Translations under genes and position numbers: made by a program
DNA from: Rhodoferax sp.
GTDB lineage: Bacteria > Pseudomonadota > Gammaproteobacteria > Burkholderiales > Burkholderiaceae_C
Length of the DNA: 21,374 nt
NCBI GenBank assembly: GCA_029865675.1
Contig: JARXAU010000182.1
Location: 1-21,374 of the forward strand
Direction: 5' to 3'
Notes under the pieces: generated by a model
The model's database searches: none
What the model was told of the DNA's origin: nothing
What the model saw: the letters and a program-made list of their open reading frames with translations, nothing else
Shown here: positions 14,673-21,374 of the stretch, in pieces
How the letters are laid out: every line of letters starts with the position of its first letter
Numbering within the stretch: position 1 is the first letter of the stretch

Positions 14673-16633
14673 TGAAAAAAGAAGTCTGGTTTGGCCTAAC
14701 GATCATGGCCATGGTCGTTTTGTCGGCCTTTATCTTGTTGCCCGCACCGTCCGAAATGTCGAACGGCCATTTGGGACTTTTGATGCTCGCCTTGGTTGTG
14801 GTGGCGATCATGTTGGGTTTCCCAACTGCCTTCACCCTGATGGGCATGGGCATGATCTTCGCGTGGATCGCCTACAAGAGCCAAAACCCCGCATTAGCGG
14901 TGCAGCAAACGCTTGATCTGATGGTGCAGCGTGCATATTCGGTCATGTCCAACGACGTGCTGATTTCGATCCCCTTGTTTGTGTTCATGGGTTACCTGAT
15001 CGAGCGCGCCAACTTGATCGAAAAATTGTTCAAGAGCATGCACTTGGCGATGGCCCGGGTGCCAGGTTCTCTGGCAGTGGCCACCATCGTGACCTGCGCG
15101 ATCTTTGCCACGGCCACGGGCATTGTGGGTGCGGTGGTCACGCTCATGGGCTTGCTGGCGCTGCCCGCCATGCTGAGGGCCGGTTACAGCGTTCAGTTGT
15201 CGGCCGGTGCTATTACCGCCGGTGGATGTCTGGGTATTTTGATTCCGCCTTCGGTCATGTTGATCGTATACGGCGCAACGGCGGGCGTGTCGGTGGTCAA
15301 GCTGTACGCCGGGGCATTTTTCCCCGGCATTATGTTGGCTACTTTGTATGTGATTTACGTCATCATCATTGCCAAAATCAAGCCCAGCATGGCCCCTCCC
15401 ATGTCTGCCGAAGACCGTTTGGTGCCTTTGCCCGCGTTTGCCCAAGTGGTGTCAAAAGATATCAGCGGCAACGCCTTGCCTGGCCTGATTGGTGCGCTCA
15501 AAGGCAAGCGCAATGCCGCAGTGCCGATGCGCGAACTGCTCAATCACCTGGGTATCGCATTGCTTCCCGCTTTGGCAGTGGCCGCGATCATGGGCACGAT
15601 TTACTTCAAGGTAACCGCACCCCTGCCTGTCCAGACCGTAGAAGGCGTCGTGGCCATGGGTGGCGAACTGTCGGATGCGCCTGAGACCCAAGAAGAAGCC
15701 CCCAGTGTGAGTGGTTTGGCCGAACCCGAAGCCGACGGCCTGCAAGTGCCTCCGGGTTCGACCGAGGTCGCCAGTGCAGACCTAGCACCCAGCGCAGAAC
15801 CCGCCAAAGCAGAGGCGCCGGCTCCTGTCATCCCTGCGGTTACTGCTGCCGCGGAAGCACCAGCGGCGTCCGAACGCGTGCCTGCACCAATGTCTTTCTG
15901 GATCGGTTTGGCTAGCTGTGCGGTGGCGCTGGCTATTTTCTATGCCTACTTCAGCTTTGCGCGACTTGAGATTTTCAAGATGCTGCTTGGTTCGTTCTTC
16001 CCACTGGCCCTCATGATTTTGGCGGTGTTGGGAACTATTGTTTTTGGGTTGGCCACACCCACCGAGGCGGCTGCCATGGGGTCTTTGGGTGGCTTGCTGC
16101 TGGCGGCGGCTTACCGACGCCTCAACTACGTGGTGTTGCGGGAGTCGGTGTACCTGACGGCTAAAACCAGCGCGATGGTGTGCTGGTTGTTCGTGGGCTC
16201 CAGCATTTTCTCAGCGGCATTTGCACTGCTGGGTGGTCAGGAGCTCATTAACACGTGGGTGTTGGGTATGGACTTGACGCCATTGCAGTTCATGATCTTG
16301 GCGCAAGTGATCATTTTCTTGTTGGGCTGGCCGCTGGAGTGGACCGAGATCATCGTGATTTTCATGCCGATCTTTATTCCTTTGCTGCCTCACTTTGGCA
16401 TCGACCCGCTGTTTTTCGGCTTGTTGGTGGCACTGAACCTGCAAACTGCCTTCTTGAGCCCACCTGTGGCGATGGCAGCGTTTTATTTGAAGGGCGTGAG
16501 TCCTCCCCATGTGACTTTGAACCAAATCTTTGCGGGCATGCTGCCTTTCATGGCCATCCAAGTGTTTGCCATCTTTTTGTTGTACACGTTCCCGGCAATT
16601 GGTTTGTGGCTACCGGAGACGCTTTACAAATAA
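14672..16633 (+). CDS. dctM: TRAP transporter large permease subunit DctM, with long insertion
   Basis: DctM is the large permease that uses an ion gradient for uptake. The product has 653 residues, clearly longer than the roughly 430 of ordinary DctM proteins. The first DctM half (to about residue 240) includes FVFMGYLIERANLIEKLFKS, CAIFATATGIVGAVVTLMG and GGCLGILIPPSVMLIVYG. The second half (from about 435) includes FGLATPTEAAAMGSLGG, LLGWPLEWTEIIVIFMPIFIPLL and LNLQTAFLSPPVAMAAFYLKG. Between them lie a loop, an extra membrane segment (about 293-312), an Ala/Pro/Glu-rich stretch (about 315-405) and another membrane segment (about 406-425). Long DctM forms accompany TakP-type receptors. The operon ends at the terminator 16653-16690. 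Confidence 0.92.
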   Translation: MKKEVWFGLTIMAMVVLSAFILLPAPSEMSNGHLGLLMLALVVVAIMLGFPTAFTLMGMGMIFAWIAYKSQNPALAVQQTLDLMVQRAYSVMSNDVLISIPLFVFMGYLIERANLIEKLFKSMHLAMARVPGSLAVATIVTCAIFATATGIVGAVVTLMGLLALPAMLRAGYSVQLSAGAITAGGCLGILIPPSVMLIVYGATAGVSVVKLYAGAFFPGIMLATLYVIYVIIIAKIKPSMAPPMSAEDRLVPLPAFAQVVSKDISGNALPGLIGALKGKRNAAVPMRELLNHLGIALLPALAVAAIMGTIYFKVTAPLPVQTVEGVVAMGGELSDAPETQEEAPSVSGLAEPEADGLQVPPGSTEVASADLAPSAEPAKAEAPAPVIPAVTAAAEAPAASERVPAPMSFWIGLASCAVALAIFYAYFSFARLEIFKMLLGSFFPLALMILAVLGTIVFGLATPTEAAAMGSLGGLLLAAAYRRLNYVVLRESVYLTAKTSAMVCWLFVGSSIFSAAFALLGGQELINTWVLGMDLTPLQFMILAQVIIFLLGWPLEWTEIIVIFMPIFIPLLPHFGIDPLFFGLLVALNLQTAFLSPPVAMAAFYLKGVSPPHVTLNQIFAGMLPFMAIQVFAIFLLYTFPAIGLWLPETLYK

Positions 16634-16652
16634 GCGTTTCTTGCACCGCTAG

Positions 16653-16690
16653 AAGCCGCAGCGCCTGGCAGGCCCTGCGGCTTTTTTCTT
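16653..16690 (+). terminator. Rho-independent terminator of the TRAP operon
   Basis: AAGCCGCAG (16653-16661) pairs perfectly with CTGCGGCTT (16675-16683). The loop contains a small second stem GCCT/AGGC. A T-run (16682-16687) then CTT follows. It lies 20 bp after the dctM stop and before the icmF promoter region, separating the two units. Confidence 0.88.
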
Positions 16691-16730
16691 GAGGCGAACC
16701 TTCTTTCCGCAAACTTCTAGGTTGCTACGA

Positions 16731-16753
16731 TTGACGTTTACGTCAACGTAAAC
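16731..16753. promoter_or_regulatory. MerR/LiuR-like operator in front of icmF
   Basis: GTTTACGT (16736-16743) and ACGTAAAC (16746-16753) form a perfect 8-bp inverted repeat around CA. An overlapping second dyad, TTGACG (16731-16736) and CGTCAA (16741-16746), sits over the left half. This agrees with my recollection of the sites bound by LiuR-type MerR regulators of branched-chain acyl-CoA catabolism. It is 37 bp before icmF, whose product acts on branched acyl-CoA. TTGACG could serve as a -35 box. The regulator gene is not in the window. Confidence 0.7.
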
Positions 16754-16790
16754 TCCGGTTTGCTGTTTCAACTGCCCTTCGGAGCTCTCC

Positions 16791-19700
16791 ATGTCTGACC
16801 TGTACCCTGAATTTCAAGCCCTGGCCAATTACCGCCCTACGCACAAGGTGCGCTTTGTCACCGCTGCCAGTTTGTTTGACGGCCACGACGCCGCCATCAA
16901 CATCATGCGCCGCATCTTGCAGGGCATGGGCGCAGAGGTGATTCACCTGGGCCACAACCGCAGCGTGGAAGAGGTGGTAACTGCCGCCTTGCAAGAAGAC
17001 GTGCAGGGCATCGCCATGAGCTCCTACCAAGGCGGGCATGTGGAGTACTTCAAGTACATGGTCGATTTGCTCAAGGCCCGAGGTGGTGCGCACATCCAGG
17101 TGTTTGGCGGCGGCGGCGGTGTGATCGTTCCGTCCGAAATTGCCGAACTGCAGGCCTATGGCGTAACCCGTATTTACAGCCCCGAAGACGGCCAAAAAAT
17201 GGGCCTGGCCGGCATGATCGGCGAGATGGTGATGCGCTGCGACCGCGACCTCGCGCCCTTCGCCCCCACCGACCTGGCCGCCATCCAAGGCCACAGCGAC
17301 GCCCATTGGCGCGCGCTGGCGCAGTTGCTCACGGCTGTGGAAGCGGGCAAGGTGAACGAGGCCACCCTGCAAGCCCTGCGCACCCAGGCCGCAGCAAGCA
17401 AGGTTCCCAGTATCGGTATCACCGGCACCGGCGGCGCGGGCAAATCTTCGCTCACCGACGAACTGATCCGTCGCCTGCGCCTGGACTGCGGCGACACCCT
17501 GCGCATTGCGGTGATCTCCATCGACCCCTCGCGACGCAAGAGCGGTGGCGCCTTGTTGGGCGACCGCATCCGCATGAATGCGATTTCGCTCTGGGCCACC
17601 ACCAAGGGTGCGGAATTTTTCGCCGGGCCGTCCCAAGAAAAATTAGCCCCCTCGGGGGGCAGCGAACCACACGCAGTGGGGAGCGTGGGGGCTAGAGTGT
17701 TTATGCGCAGTCTGGCGACACGCGACTTTGGCTCCGAGATCAGCCAGGCCCTGCCGGACGTGATTGCCGCCTGCAAAGTGGCCGGGTTTGACTTGATCGT
17801 GGTCGAAACCTCGGGCATCGGCCAGGGCGACGCGGCCATTGTGCCGTTGGTGGACGTGCCGCTGTATGTGATGACGCCTGAGTTTGGCGCGGCCAGCCAG
17901 CTGGAAAAGATTGACATGCTCGACTTTGCCGAGTTTGTGGCCATTAACAAGTTTGACCGCAAGGGATCTGCCGATGCGCTGCGCGACGTGGCCAAGCAAG
18001 TGCAGCGCAACCGCGAGGTCTGGACCACGCCCCTAGAAAGCATGCCGGTGTTTGGCACCATGGCCGCCCGTTTTAACGACGATGGCGTGACCGCCCTGTA
18101 CCAGGCCATGTTGCCGCGCCTGCAATCCCTGGGCCTGGCCGTGCCTGCGCAACGCCTGCTGCCTGTGGCCGGTGTGCGCCACAGCAGCAACCAAATGCCT
18201 ATCGTGCCAGCCGCGCGCACCCGCTACTTGGCCGAGATCAGCGACACCGTGCGCGGCTACAAAAAGCGTGCCCGCGCACAGGCCCAACTGGCGCGTGAAA
18301 TTCAGCAACTCCAAGCTGCTGCCGCCATGCTGCAAGTGGACCGTCCGGCCAAAGCCCGCGCTTCTGAGGCTGCGCTGGCCCTGGCGCAAGAGCGCGAGCA
18401 GGTGCAAGACGCCGCCGCCAAAAAGCTGCTCGCCCAGTGGCCCGCCCTGCAACAGGCCTACGCCGGGGACGAATACGTGGTCAAAATCCGCGACAAAGAG
18501 ATTCGCACCGCGCTTACCAGCAAGTCGCTTTCCGGCACCACCATCCGCAAAGTGGCGCTGCCCACCTATGAAGACCACGGCGAGGTGCTCAAGTGGCTGA
18601 TGCTGGACAACGTGCCGGGCAGCTTTCCCTACACCGCTGGCACTTTTGCCTTTAAGCGCGAGGGCGAGGACCCGACCCGTATGTTTGCGGGCGAGGGCGA
18701 TGCCTTTCGCACCAATACGCGCTTCAAGCTGCTGAGTTCCGGCATGGCCCCCAAGCGCCTGTCTACCGCGTTTGACTCGGTCACGCTGTACGGCAACGAC
18801 CCCGACTTGCGCCCGGACATTTACGGCAAAGTGGGCAACAGTGGCGTAAGCATTGCCACGCTCGACGACATGAAGGTGCTCTACGGCGGCTTTGATTTGT
18901 GCTCGCCCAGCACCTCGGTCAGCATGACCATCAACGGCCCGGCGCCCAGCATCCTGGCCATGTTCATGAACACCGCCATCGACCAAAACATCGACAAATT
19001 CAAGGCAGACAAGGGCCGCGAGCCCACCGACCTTGAGGCCGCCATAATCAAAGAATGGGTACTTGCCAATGTGCGTGGCACGGTGCAGGCCGACATTCTG
19101 AAAGAAGACCAGGGCCAGAACACCTGCATTTTCAGCACCGAATTCAGCCTCAAGGTCATGGGCGATGTGGCGCAGTATTTTGTGGACCACGACGTGCGCA
19201 ACTTCTACAGCGTGTCCATCAGCGGCTACCACATCGCCGAAGCCGGTGCCAACCCCATCAGCCAGCTGGCGTTTACGCTGAGTAACGGCTTCACGTTTGT
19301 GGAGGCGTACTTGGCGCGCGGCATGCACATTGACGACTTTGCGCCCAACCTGAGCTTCTTCTTTAGCAACGGCATGGACCCGGAATACACCGTCATGGGG
19401 CGCGTCGCCCGGCGTATCTGGGCGGTGGCCATGAAAGAGAAGTACGGCGCCAACGAGCGCAGCCAAAAGCTCAAATACCACATCCAAACCAGCGGACGCA
19501 GCCTGCACGCGCAAGAGATTCAGTTCAACGACATCCGCACCACCCTGCAAGCGCTGATCGCCATTTACGACAACTGCAACAGCCTGCACACCAACGCTTT
19601 TGACGAAGCCATCACCACGCCCACCGAAGAATCGGTGCGCCGCGCCATGGCCATCCAGCTCATCATCAACCGCGAATGGGGCCTGGCCAAGAACGAAAAC

Positions 19701-20174
19701 CCCGGCCAGGGCGCATTCATCATCGAAGAACTCACCGAACTGCTGGAAGAAGCCGTGCTGGCCGAGTTCGAGAAGATTGCCGAACGCGGCGGCGTGCTGG
19801 GCGCCATGGAAACCGGCTACCAGCGCGGCAAGATTCAAGACGAGTCTATGCACTACGAAATGCTCAAGCACACCGGCGAGCTGCCCATCATCGGCGTCAA
19901 CACCTTCCGCAACCCGCACGGCGACCAGGTGATGGACAAGTTGGAGCTGGCACGCAGCACCGACGCCGAAAAAGCCAGCCAGCTCGAGCGCCTGCACGCC
20001 TTCCACGCCCGCCACGCCGCCCAGTCCCCCGCGATGCTGGCGCGCCTGCAGCAGGCGGTGATCGCCAACGACAACGTGTTTGAAGTGCTGATGGACGCGG
20101 TGCGCGTCTGCTCGCTGGGGCAGATTACGAATGCGCTGTTTGAGGTGGGAGGGCAGTACCGGCGCAATATGTAG
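16791..20174 (+). CDS. icmF: Fused isobutyryl-CoA mutase / G-protein chaperone IcmF
   Basis: IcmF interconverts isobutyryl-CoA and n-butyryl-CoA with adenosylcobalamin, and its built-in GTPase guards cofactor loading. The product has 1127 residues. The B12-binding domain (about 18-150) has SLFDGHDAAINIM with axial ligand His32 and FGGGGGVIVPSE. The GTPase domain (about 204-420) has GTGGAGKSS (Lys218), DPSRRKSGGALLGDRIRM (245-262), ETSGIGQGD and NKFD (386-389). A coiled linker follows, then the mutase domain from about 560 with SFPYTAGTFAFKRE, Phe632, NTCIF behind Gln776, and SISGYHIAEAGANP. Gln776 replaces the Arg of methylmalonyl-CoA mutase, which favours isobutyryl-CoA. Residues about 272-301 are an unusual insertion made partly of a 51-bp palindromic repeat. 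GGAG at 16781 precedes the ATG. Confidence 0.94.
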   Translation: MSDLYPEFQALANYRPTHKVRFVTAASLFDGHDAAINIMRRILQGMGAEVIHLGHNRSVEEVVTAALQEDVQGIAMSSYQGGHVEYFKYMVDLLKARGGAHIQVFGGGGGVIVPSEIAELQAYGVTRIYSPEDGQKMGLAGMIGEMVMRCDRDLAPFAPTDLAAIQGHSDAHWRALAQLLTAVEAGKVNEATLQALRTQAAASKVPSIGITGTGGAGKSSLTDELIRRLRLDCGDTLRIAVISIDPSRRKSGGALLGDRIRMNAISLWATTKGAEFFAGPSQEKLAPSGGSEPHAVGSVGARVFMRSLATRDFGSEISQALPDVIAACKVAGFDLIVVETSGIGQGDAAIVPLVDVPLYVMTPEFGAASQLEKIDMLDFAEFVAINKFDRKGSADALRDVAKQVQRNREVWTTPLESMPVFGTMAARFNDDGVTALYQAMLPRLQSLGLAVPAQRLLPVAGVRHSSNQMPIVPAARTRYLAEISDTVRGYKKRARAQAQLAREIQQLQAAAAMLQVDRPAKARASEAALALAQEREQVQDAAAKKLLAQWPALQQAYAGDEYVVKIRDKEIRTALTSKSLSGTTIRKVALPTYEDHGEVLKWLMLDNVPGSFPYTAGTFAFKREGEDPTRMFAGEGDAFRTNTRFKLLSSGMAPKRLSTAFDSVTLYGNDPDLRPDIYGKVGNSGVSIATLDDMKVLYGGFDLCSPSTSVSMTINGPAPSILAMFMNTAIDQNIDKFKADKGREPTDLEAAIIKEWVLANVRGTVQADILKEDQGQNTCIFSTEFSLKVMGDVAQYFVDHDVRNFYSVSISGYHIAEAGANPISQLAFTLSNGFTFVEAYLARGMHIDDFAPNLSFFFSNGMDPEYTVMGRVARRIWAVAMKEKYGANERSQKLKYHIQTSGRSLHAQEIQFNDIRTTLQALIAIYDNCNSLHTNAFDEAITTPTEESVRRAMAIQLIINREWGLAKNENPGQGAFIIEELTELLEEAVLAEFEKIAERGGVLGAMETGYQRGKIQDESMHYEMLKHTGELPIIGVNTFRNPHGDQVMDKLELARSTDAEKASQLERLHAFHARHAAQSPAMLARLQQAVIANDNVFEVLMDAVRVCSLGQITNALFEVGGQYRRNM
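17644..17694. repeat. In-frame 51-bp palindromic GC-rich element inside icmF
   Basis: The element starts TAGCCCCC (17644-17651) and ends GGGGGCTA (17687-17694), perfect 8-bp terminal inverted repeats. Inside lies a second small stem, CCAC (17667-17670) with GTGG (17676-17679) around ACGCA, and an alternative CCCCC/GGGGG pairing at 17647-17658. Its length is exactly 17 codons, so the icmF frame is kept; it encodes part of LAPSGGSEPHAVGSVGAR. It resembles short palindromic repeats I recall from Comamonadaceae intergenic regions. The true insertion may begin earlier, near 17605, since residues 272-284 also look foreign. No second copy was seen in this window. Confidence 0.65.
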
Positions 20175-20315
20175 GGCGCCTTGATCTTGGGCCCAGACCG
20201 ATTTTCTCGGTGAACGTGACGGAGCCCCACCCGTTCCCGGCAGGGCTTTCAATCAACGCGGCCACCGAATCAGTAATCTATGTCAAGTTGCAGCAAGCAC
20301 GGCAACTGAAAAATA
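20175..20315. other. Non-coding gap between icmF and the lipoprotein gene
   Basis: This 141-bp stretch separates two convergent genes. I see two weak hairpins: ACCGA/TCGGT (20197-20201 and 20207-20211), and AGTTGC/GCAACT (20286-20291 and 20302-20307), the latter just past the lipoprotein stop. Neither is followed by a T-run on the relevant strand, so no confident terminator can be called. Base composition changes here from GC-rich to visibly more AT-rich. Confidence 0.4.
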
Positions 20316-21140
20316 CTATTTTCTCGTTAGGATGTATTGCTGAGTCCTGTCGTTGTATTCCCACTTCTGCATGCTTAAGGTGTTTTTGACGTCGATACTA
20401 TACGTCGTCGTGATTGAAATCTGTTCATTATCGGAAGCGTCGAGTATCTTCACCTTCAACATGACTTGGGCATCACTGGAGCCGGTCAATGGCTTAGCAA
20501 ACTCCCAAGTCGGTTTTGTAATCTTGCCCAGTACTGATCCAGGAATGCTACTGGAGTAAACAGTAGCGCTGTCATAGAGATAGCCAGTACGGTTGTTTAT
20601 TGAGATGAGCGGGAACGCAGTAACGCCGCTGAATACGATGAGCGCCCTACTAGGCAAGAAGGCCATCAAGGGAACCTCACTTAGATCGCTGGTGCACACT
20701 CCCCCAGTCTCAGTGCCCAAGGGCAGCAGTTCTGAGGAGTACCAGTCGTTAAAACACAACTTTCTGTTAGATTTTTGCCCTTTGGGTTCGTCTATTTGAA
20801 AGTTAATATCTACAGTGCTTGACTTGCGAAACGCAAGTCTTTCCTTTTCCGGTTCAGGAAAGGTGCCATTTACGTGATCCTCTGCTTTTATCTTTGCGCT
20901 GCCATATATTCGTTTGTTTTGGAAGTTTCCAGAAACATCAAATTCCAACGTCGCTTCTGGCAAAAACACTTGCTTTTGGAACGCCTCTCGCAAGTCGAAC
21001 GTGGGGGTAGCAGTTTTTTCGCTTGCAGACGGGGGTGTGCTTTGCTGAACATTCGTGGTGTCTGACCCGCCACCGCATGCGCTCAAGACGGCAGTGATGC
21101 ACGCAGCGAAAAGGAATGTGTTTTTTGGCTTGTTTGGCAT
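20316..21140 (-). CDS. Hypothetical lipoprotein
   Basis: I do not recognise the family. The 274-residue product has a clear lipoprotein signal: a basic start (MPNKPKN), a hydrophobic core (FLFAACITAVLS) and the lipobox LSAC with Cys22, followed by GGGSDTT and a Ser/Thr/Pro-rich linker to about residue 48. The rest is polar, with alternating hydrophobic residues that suggest beta structure. It has two cysteines (LCFNDWYSS and GVCTSD) that could form a disulfide in the periplasm. The gene is more AT-rich and uses less GC-biased codons than its neighbours, which hints at transfer. No good Shine-Dalgarno precedes ATG 21140; the lipobox position makes this start convincing. Confidence 0.75.
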   Translation of the reverse strand: MPNKPKNTFLFAACITAVLSACGGGSDTTNVQQSTPPSASEKTATPTFDLREAFQKQVFLPEATLEFDVSGNFQNKRIYGSAKIKAEDHVNGTFPEPEKERLAFRKSSTVDINFQIDEPKGQKSNRKLCFNDWYSSELLPLGTETGGVCTSDLSEVPLMAFLPSRALIVFSGVTAFPLISINNRTGYLYDSATVYSSSIPGSVLGKITKPTWEFAKPLTGSSDAQVMLKVKILDASDNEQISITTTYSIDVKNTLSMQKWEYNDRTQQYILTRK

Positions 21141-21374
21141 AGGCGTGGTGGCGGAGATAGAGATTTAAACATCTACGAGCGTGGAGAGCGCTAGCGTCAA
21201 CATATCGACCGATACACACTCTACAAAGAAAATATAAATTTTTTGTAAAAAAAGTAAGCGGCGAACAGGGAGCCAAAGGGGTATTCGAAACTTCGATCCA
21301 ACCATCGTAGTGCAAGACGGCCGCTTCTAGACAACGATGGCACTCCATAACTGCCACCTGCCACCCCTTAGGAC
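21141..21374. other. Non-coding stretch upstream of the lipoprotein gene
   Basis: No supported gene is seen in the last 234 bases. An AT-rich block (about 21222-21253, with runs of A and T) lies about 85-110 bp upstream of the lipoprotein start and could carry its promoter on the minus strand. Exact boxes are not clear. A stem-loop pairs CCATCGT (21302-21308) with ACGATGG (21334-21340). The minus strand is open across this stretch, but the frame also runs through the lipoprotein gene and has no recognisable protein family. Confidence 0.4.

Noticed and set aside
18033..20252. 739-codon open frame on the minus strand opposite icmF
   Set aside because: It is a GC-bias shadow of icmF: no family features, His/Val/Gly-rich composition, and the + strand frame carries all IcmF motifs.
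21280..21300. Possible tRNA remnant (TTCGAA-like T-loop on the minus strand)
   Set aside because: No acceptor, D or anticodon arm can be built around it.
20938..21357. 139-codon minus-strand frame spanning the lipoprotein start and the right edge
   Set aside because: It overlaps the lipoprotein gene in another frame, is rich in Cys, His and Arg without a motif, and has no Shine-Dalgarno. Coding remains possible but unsupported.

Overview
The window looks like a chromosomal segment of a betaproteobacterium of the order Burkholderiales, most likely Comamonadaceae (Rhodoferax-like). This rests on the wording of the ribosomal proteins and SecY, a TakP-type TRAP transporter, a GC-rich gene style, and an IcmF-type fused mutase behind a GTTTACGT/ACGTAAAC operator. 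No database search was possible, so the taxonomic call is inference.

Region 1 (1-7753) is the distal spc operon and the alpha operon, all on the + strand: rplE (3' part), rpsN, rpsH, rplF, rplR, rpsE, rpmD, rplO, secY, rpmJ, rpsM, rpsK, rpsD, rpoA, rplQ. It encodes ribosomal proteins, the SecY translocon core and the RNA polymerase alpha subunit. infA is not present between secY and rpmJ. Three gaps (rpsK-rpsD, rpsD-rpoA, rpoA-rplQ) carry hairpins without a U-tract, which may regulate or process the transcript. An initiator tRNA-fMet gene follows rplQ by 18 bp and ends in a strong terminator. That terminator directly abuts the Shine-Dalgarno sequence of a small DUF2721 membrane protein gene.

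Region 2 (8398-12639) holds housekeeping and accessory metabolic genes. They are a stand-alone [4Fe-4S] molybdopterin oxidoreductase (-), a divergent M20D amidohydrolase (+), and type III pantothenate kinase coaX (-), whose stop codon overlaps the amidohydrolase stop.

Region 3 (12848-16690) is a tripartite TRAP transporter operon: dctP (TakP-like, Tat-type signal), dctQ and dctM. A strong hairpin lies between dctP and dctQ, DctM carries an unusual Ala/Pro/Glu-rich insertion, and a rho-independent terminator closes the unit.

Region 4 (16731-20174) is a single large gene for the B12-dependent fused isobutyryl-CoA mutase IcmF, preceded by a near-perfect MerR/LiuR-like operator. Its GTPase domain contains a 51-bp palindromic GC-rich element that translates in frame, the most unusual feature of the window.

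Region 5 (20175-21374) is visibly more AT-rich. It holds one hypothetical lipoprotein gene (-) and an upstream stretch with no recognisable gene.

I did not find a CRISPR array, insertion sequence, phage gene or recognisable defence system. The best leads are small-scale: the coding repeat in icmF, the terminator/Shine-Dalgarno junction after the tRNA, the intercistronic hairpins and the DctM insertion.
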